A stretch of 34,941 nucleotides of DNA from positions 1 to 34,941 of IMG/VR virus record IMGVR_UViG_3300023301_000045. One strand, 5' to 3'. The notes under the pieces are model-generated. The model ran no database searches. It saw only the letters and a list, made by a program, of their open reading frames with translations, and was not told the origin of the DNA. Source of the DNA: a virus. A program made the translations under genes and the position numbers. Shown piece by piece: positions 31,542 through 34,941 of the stretch; positions within the stretch are counted from its first letter, which is position 1, and every line of letters begins with the position of its first letter.

Positions 31542-32000
31542 ATGTCAAAAGGCGTAAATAAAGTAATTTTAATTGGTAATTTAGGCGCTGATCCAGAAGG
31601 ATTTGGCACTGCAGTTAAACTTAAACTTGCCACTTCTGAATCCTGGAAAGACAAAGACGGTAATATGGCTGAGCGCACCGAATGGCATCAGGTGACATTG
31701 TTTAGTCGTTTAGGTGAGATAGCCAAGCAATACTTAGCCAAAGGCTCCAAAGTTTATATTGAAGGCTCAATTAGAACTTCTAAATATACTGATAAAAACG
31801 GCGTAGATAAATATAATACTGAAATTATTGCTAGTAACTTACAAATGTTAGACAGCAAAAATACTGCCAGCTCGAGTCCACAACAAGGGCACGAACCACA
31901 AGCTAAAAGCAATTATGATTATATGGCCGTCAAGCATCAACAAGCCAATGGCCAGCAGGCTACTAGCATTGATGATAGCTTAGATGATCTGCCATTTTAG
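31542..32000 (+). CDS. ssb: single-stranded DNA-binding protein
   Basis: This is a bacterial-type SSB, 152 aa. The OB fold is evident: [19 protein letters not shown], then [50 protein letters not shown] and [12 protein letters not shown] Gln/Ser-rich linker leads to the acidic tip DDSLDDLPF, which in SSBs recruits partner proteins. The length is typical. It protects replication intermediates made from the iteron origin and probably works with the ERF protein. It stands alone, rightward, between leftward genes; TATAAA at 31512-31517 may be its -10. Confidence 0.95.
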   Translation: MSKGVNKVILIGNLGADPEGFGTAVKLKLATSESWKDKDGNMAERTEWHQVTLFSRLGEIAKQYLAKGSKVYIEGSIRTSKYTDKNGVDKYNTEIIASNLQMLDSKNTASSSPQQGHEPQAKSNYDYMAVKHQQANGQQATSIDDSLDDLPF

Positions 32001-32007
32001 ATGAATA

Positions 32008-32030
32008 AAGCCTAGCTAAAAACTAGGCTT
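32008..32030. terminator. hairpin between convergent SSB and fibre-module genes
   Basis: AAGCCTAG and CTAGGCTT pair across a seven-base A-rich loop. U tracts are weak on both sides (TTTATTC leftward). The convergent location suggests a bidirectional terminator. Confidence 0.5.
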
Positions 32031-32043
32031 ACCCAAGATATTG

Positions 32044-32298
32044 CTAGTAAGCAGCCAGAGTGATAACGCCTTCTGCTGAAATATTAATATAGTACAAAGA
32101 AGCAATTGGTACGCCAGCATTGACGGTGCTAACCATTGCAATTTGTTTTCTAGAAAAATTCAGACCATCTGATTTAGCTGCATTTAAGTAGCCAACGGTA
32201 GTAACCGTTGCAATATCATCATCGGTATCTATATAAATAAATCTTGGTACAACCCCGGCAAGCCCAGTGGAATCCATTTGAATGTTTAAAATTGACAC
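32044..32298 (-). CDS. orphan fibre head module, 84 aa
   Basis: The whole protein matches residues 1-80 of the 1218-aa fibre: TGLAGV.P.F.YI.T.D..ATVT..GYL, then a FS.K..A.V.T region and a Y.I...G...L strand. It stands alone, directly downstream of the RCC1 gene in the leftward direction. It may bind the same site on the tail as the fibre, cap it, or be the remnant of a second fibre. It is the last gene of the late operon. TAGGAGATAAT gives a good ribosome site before ATG 32298. Confidence 0.75.
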   Translation of the reverse strand: MSILNIQMDSTGLAGVVPRFIYIDTDDDIATVTTVGYLNAAKSDGLNFSRKQIAMVSTVNAGVPIASLYYINISAEGVITLAAY

Positions 32299-32358
32299 AT
32301 TATCTCCTAGTTGAAATTATATACTGTGACACAATTATCACAGCATAGTTATAAATAC

Positions 32359-34704
32359 TTAAGTTCTCACCGCTAAAGAGCTTAACCTAACGGACGACGT
32401 AAGATATTGACCGCCTGCTGCAGCATAACTCCAAGTAGTTAAAGCACCGACCTGCGTTGGCGAGCTAAAATTAACAGGGCTAGTTGAGCCATTTCCAAGA
32501 TTATATGCAGAGTTAAGACCCCAGGTCCACAAAGTGCCATCAGTTCTTATACCAATCACAAAACCTTGCCCAGACGAAGCTGCGTTAGCATGACTAACTT
32601 GTTGCCAAATAGTAGCGCTACCTATTATTGTTGGCGTAGTGGTATTGCCAGCTGTTGTTCCTAAACCAGTCTGCCCATCTCGATTAACACCCCAAGAATA
32701 TAATTGACCAGCATTGTTAATTGCAAACGCGCAAGCACCACTGCCAGCAAAAACTTTAAACCAATTCGTTATGCTTCCAATTTGAACTGGAGAACTTTGC
32801 GGTGTGGTTGTGCCATTGCCAAGTTGATTATTAGCGTTTGCTCCCCACCCCCATAATGTACCATTAGATCTCGTAGCTAATGCAAAACAAGAATCTACAC
32901 TGCCCCCAGCCCGATAGGATCCGTCACCACCACAAGAAATATCTGTCCACGTGTTATCTGAACCAATTTGCGTAGGAGTTGTTGTATTGCCGGTGGTGAC
33001 GCCCTGGCCCGTGCAACCATAATCTCCATTACTACCCCATGACCATAAGGTGCCAGTAGTTTTTAAAGCAATTGCAAAATAAACTGCTGGGGAGAAGAAT
33101 TTGTAGAAATTACCATTGGCTGAAACTTTTAACCAATCTGTTGCTGAGCCTACTTGCACGGGAGAAGTAGAGTTTGTAGTGGTTCCAGTTCCAAGCTGGT
33201 ATTGAATATTATTCCCCCAGCCCCACAAAGTACCATCAGTTCGCACACCTAAAGCAAAAGAAGCCCAGCCAGATGATACAGCAACAACATTGCTCCAGGT
33301 CGCACTACCCACCTGCACCGGCGAAGTTTGGTTGATGGTGCTCCCTATGCCTAACTGGCCATCACCATTATTCCCCCATGCCCATAATGTGCCATCATCT
33401 TTAATACCAAATGAAAATCCGTGTTGGAACGTAATACCCCCGTCGCCACCACCAATACAACCAATTACTTTAACCCAGTTAGTAGCGACCCCACTCTGCG
33501 TTGGAGTTGTTACCGTTGAAGTTCCACCATCTCCTAACTGACCAGCACTGTTTCCACCAAAACCAAATAACTTACCAGGACCAGCTACAAAAGGAGTCGC
33601 AAGCAATATAAGTGAATACACGCCATTAACCATGGTAAACCAGGTACTGTTAAGTCCAATTTGCGCAGGAGTGCTTTGCTTGCCGCTTAATGTATTTTGC
33701 CCAGTAGTCCCAGCAGAATTAGCACCCCATGCCCATAAGGTATAATCATTTTTAAACGCTGAGATGCTATACAAGCTGCCGCCAGAAACTAGCAGCCAAG
33801 TAGTTAATACTCCAACCTGTGTTACAGCAGTAGTGTTGCCAACAATGGTCCCCTGTGCCGTGCCTGCATTGACGTTGCCACCCCACGACCATAAGGTGCC
33901 ATTAGTTCTGGTGGCACATGTTGCACCTTGCGCGCCATCGCCAGCATTACCAACTGAAAACCAATTTGTAGCCGCCCCCACTTGTGTTGGAGCAGGTCTA
34001 GGACCAGTTGATCCGTTACCTAATTGATAAGTAAGTCCTGAACCCCATGACCATAAGGTGCCAGTAGTTTTAATGGCAAAGCCGCAATACATAGCAGACT
34101 GACCTAATTTAGCCCAGTCGGTTGCGCTGCCTACTTGCGTTGGAGAGTTAGTAGTGCCAGAGTTAGTCCCTAAACCGGTAGCATAATTGGTATTACTACC
34201 CCACGACCATAAGGTGCCATCAGTTTTAATGGCAAACGAGCCGTAAAAGTGAGAACCAACAGTTGCCCAGTCGGTTGCGCTGCCTACTTGCGTGGCAAAA
34301 GTTGTATTGCCGACAGTGGTGCCTTGACCGGGGCCAGCATTACCATTACTACCCCAAGACCATAAGGTGCCATCAGTTTTAACTGCTATGGAGAAATTCC
34401 AGCCGCAATTTACCGCTTTCCAATTAGTAGCAACTCCCGCCTGCGTCAACACAGTTACAGCTGATAAGCCGCCACCGGGGATGCCGGTATACCATAAAGT
34501 GCCATCTGATTTAATGTAGTATGCTGCAGATTGCTCAGAAGCAACAGAAACCCACTCAGCAGCTGAGCCTAATTGGTTGGGCAGTGATAAGTAAACCCCG
34601 CTTGTGCCGCCGCGAACATCTGAGTTACCCAGTGTATAAATAACCCCAGTTGTTACTGGGGCAGGAGCCGCTGACTCATTTACTAACAATTTTTGTTTTA
34701 ACAT
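32359..34704 (-). CDS. RCC1-repeat beta-propeller tail protein, 781 aa
   Basis: Almost the whole protein consists of RCC1-type repeats of about 50-60 residues, with the core DGTLWSWGSN..GQLG.G followed by TP.QVGSAT.W..V. I count 13 clear GTLW.WG-type cores plus a diverged first one (GVIYTLGNSD). About 14 blades would make two seven-bladed propellers. There is no signal peptide. GGAG is present about 11 bases before the ATG. Its place in the tail operon, five bases after the 185-aa gene, points to a virion or host-recognition protein. RCC1 repeats bind proteins or glycans in other settings; the target here is unknown. Confidence 0.85.
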   Translation of the reverse strand: MLKQKLLVNESAAPAPVTTGVIYTLGNSDVRGGTSGVYLSLPNQLGSAAEWVSVASEQSAAYYIKSDGTLWYTGIPGGGLSAVTVLTQAGVATNWKAVNCGWNFSIAVKTDGTLWSWGSNGNAGPGQGTTVGNTTFATQVGSATDWATVGSHFYGSFAIKTDGTLWSWGSNTNYATGLGTNSGTTNSPTQVGSATDWAKLGQSAMYCGFAIKTTGTLWSWGSGLTYQLGNGSTGPRPAPTQVGAATNWFSVGNAGDGAQGATCATRTNGTLWSWGGNVNAGTAQGTIVGNTTAVTQVGVLTTWLLVSGGSLYSISAFKNDYTLWAWGANSAGTTGQNTLSGKQSTPAQIGLNSTWFTMVNGVYSLILLATPFVAGPGKLFGFGGNSAGQLGDGGTSTVTTPTQSGVATNWVKVIGCIGGGDGGITFQHGFSFGIKDDGTLWAWGNNGDGQLGIGSTINQTSPVQVGSATWSNVVAVSSGWASFALGVRTDGTLWGWGNNIQYQLGTGTTTNSTSPVQVGSATDWLKVSANGNFYKFFSPAVYFAIALKTTGTLWSWGSNGDYGCTGQGVTTGNTTTPTQIGSDNTWTDISCGGDGSYRAGGSVDSCFALATRSNGTLWGWGANANNQLGNGTTTPQSSPVQIGSITNWFKVFAGSGACAFAINNAGQLYSWGVNRDGQTGLGTTAGNTTTPTIIGSATIWQQVSHANAASSGQGFVIGIRTDGTLWTWGLNSAYNLGNGSTSPVNFSSPTQVGALTTWSYAAAGGQYLTSSVRLSSLAVRT

Positions 34705-34709
34705 ATGTT

Positions 34710-34941
34710 TTATGCTCCGATAGCATCCACAATAACTTTCAACTCTAACATTGAGCTAGAAAAATCTGCTAAACGCAGGCTGATTTCTTGCATGCCAAGG
34801 CTTAAAGCATTAAAAAGCTCAGTCAATCCTTTGTAGCCAAAACCAGCCACTATAAATTGCCTAGCTGTTGCAACACTTGCACGTAAAGCAACATAAGCTG
34901 TCAATTGTTCAGCACTTAAATTACTGTCACCAGCAAAAATC
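34710..34941 (-). CDS. tail-region protein, C-terminal part of the split gene
   Basis: This is the rest of the 185-aa protein that starts at 427. The frame stays open to the window end and continues at base 3 when the ends are joined. The C-terminus reads GFGYKGLTELFNALSLGMQE, then ISLRLADFSSSMLELKVIVD and AIGA, and is probably helical. It stops five bases before the RCC1 start, so the genes are co-transcribed. Function unknown. Confidence 0.8.
   Translation of the reverse strand, partial: IFAGDSNLSAEQLTAYVALRASVATARQFIVAGFGYKGLTELFNALSLGMQEISLRLADFSSSMLELKVIVDAIGA
34843..34941. repeat. 99-bp terminal overlap with bases 3-101
   Basis: The last 99 bases repeat bases 3-101 exactly; the next base outward differs (C at 2, A at 34842, synonymous Gly codons). 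This is most simply the assembly overlap of a circular or circularly permuted molecule of about 34,840 bp. Confidence 0.9.

Overview
The window reads as one complete tailed-phage genome of roughly 34.8 kb, linearised inside a gene. Bases 3-101 recur exactly at 34843-34941, and joining the ends restores a single 185-codon reading frame. The gene set is that of a P22-like podovirus: large and small terminase, P22-type portal, scaffold, P22-type coat, gp4-like and gp10-like tail factors, three ejection proteins, then fibres. The base composition is moderately AT-rich. The host cannot be named from the sequence; a Gram-negative bacterium is likely from the P22-type short tail and the T4/P21-type lysozyme. 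I recognise no integrase, excisionase, CI-type repressor, tRNA or CRISPR array.

Layout, region by region. (a) 23.8 to 17.9 kb, leftward: five small genes, TerS, TerL and portal, closed by a strong terminator at 17847-17866. (b) 17.0-17.8 kb, rightward: an inserted HNH-like gene. (c) 16.8 to 0.4 kb, leftward: scaffold, coat, two paralogous virion proteins (each preceded by an attenuator-like hairpin), gp4-like, gp10-like, a small protein, three ejection proteins, a tail protein, a 124-aa protein and a 1218-aa repeat fibre. The operon crosses the contig junction into the 185-aa protein, a 781-aa RCC1-repeat protein and an 84-aa orphan fibre head module, ending at 32.0 kb. (d) 23.9-24.7 kb, rightward: a small protein, a second HNH-like protein and a ribbon-helix-helix (RHH) protein. 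(e) 27.5 to 24.8 kb, leftward: a hypothetical protein, a lambda-O-like initiator with four iterons inside its gene, a VRR-NUC nuclease and two small proteins. (f) 27.6-30.1 kb, rightward: a second RHH protein between two operator-bearing promoters, membrane and small proteins, and an ERF annealing protein. (g) 30.0-31.4 kb, leftward: lysozyme and two membrane proteins. (h) 31.5-32.0 kb, rightward: SSB.

How it fits together. Divergent promoters at 27.6 kb fire left toward replication and right toward the RHH regulator and recombination genes. The initiator probably binds iterons within its own gene. SSB, ERF and VRR-NUC handle single strands and branched DNA. The late leftward genes build a P22-like capsid and short tail whose host-recognition parts are unusually repeat-rich: a six-copy fibre and a protein with about 14 RCC1 blades. 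The most interesting features are the intragenic iteron origin, a gp10 gene that appears to lack any canonical start codon, the RCC1 tail protein, and three HNH-like modules that all lack the expected general-base histidine.
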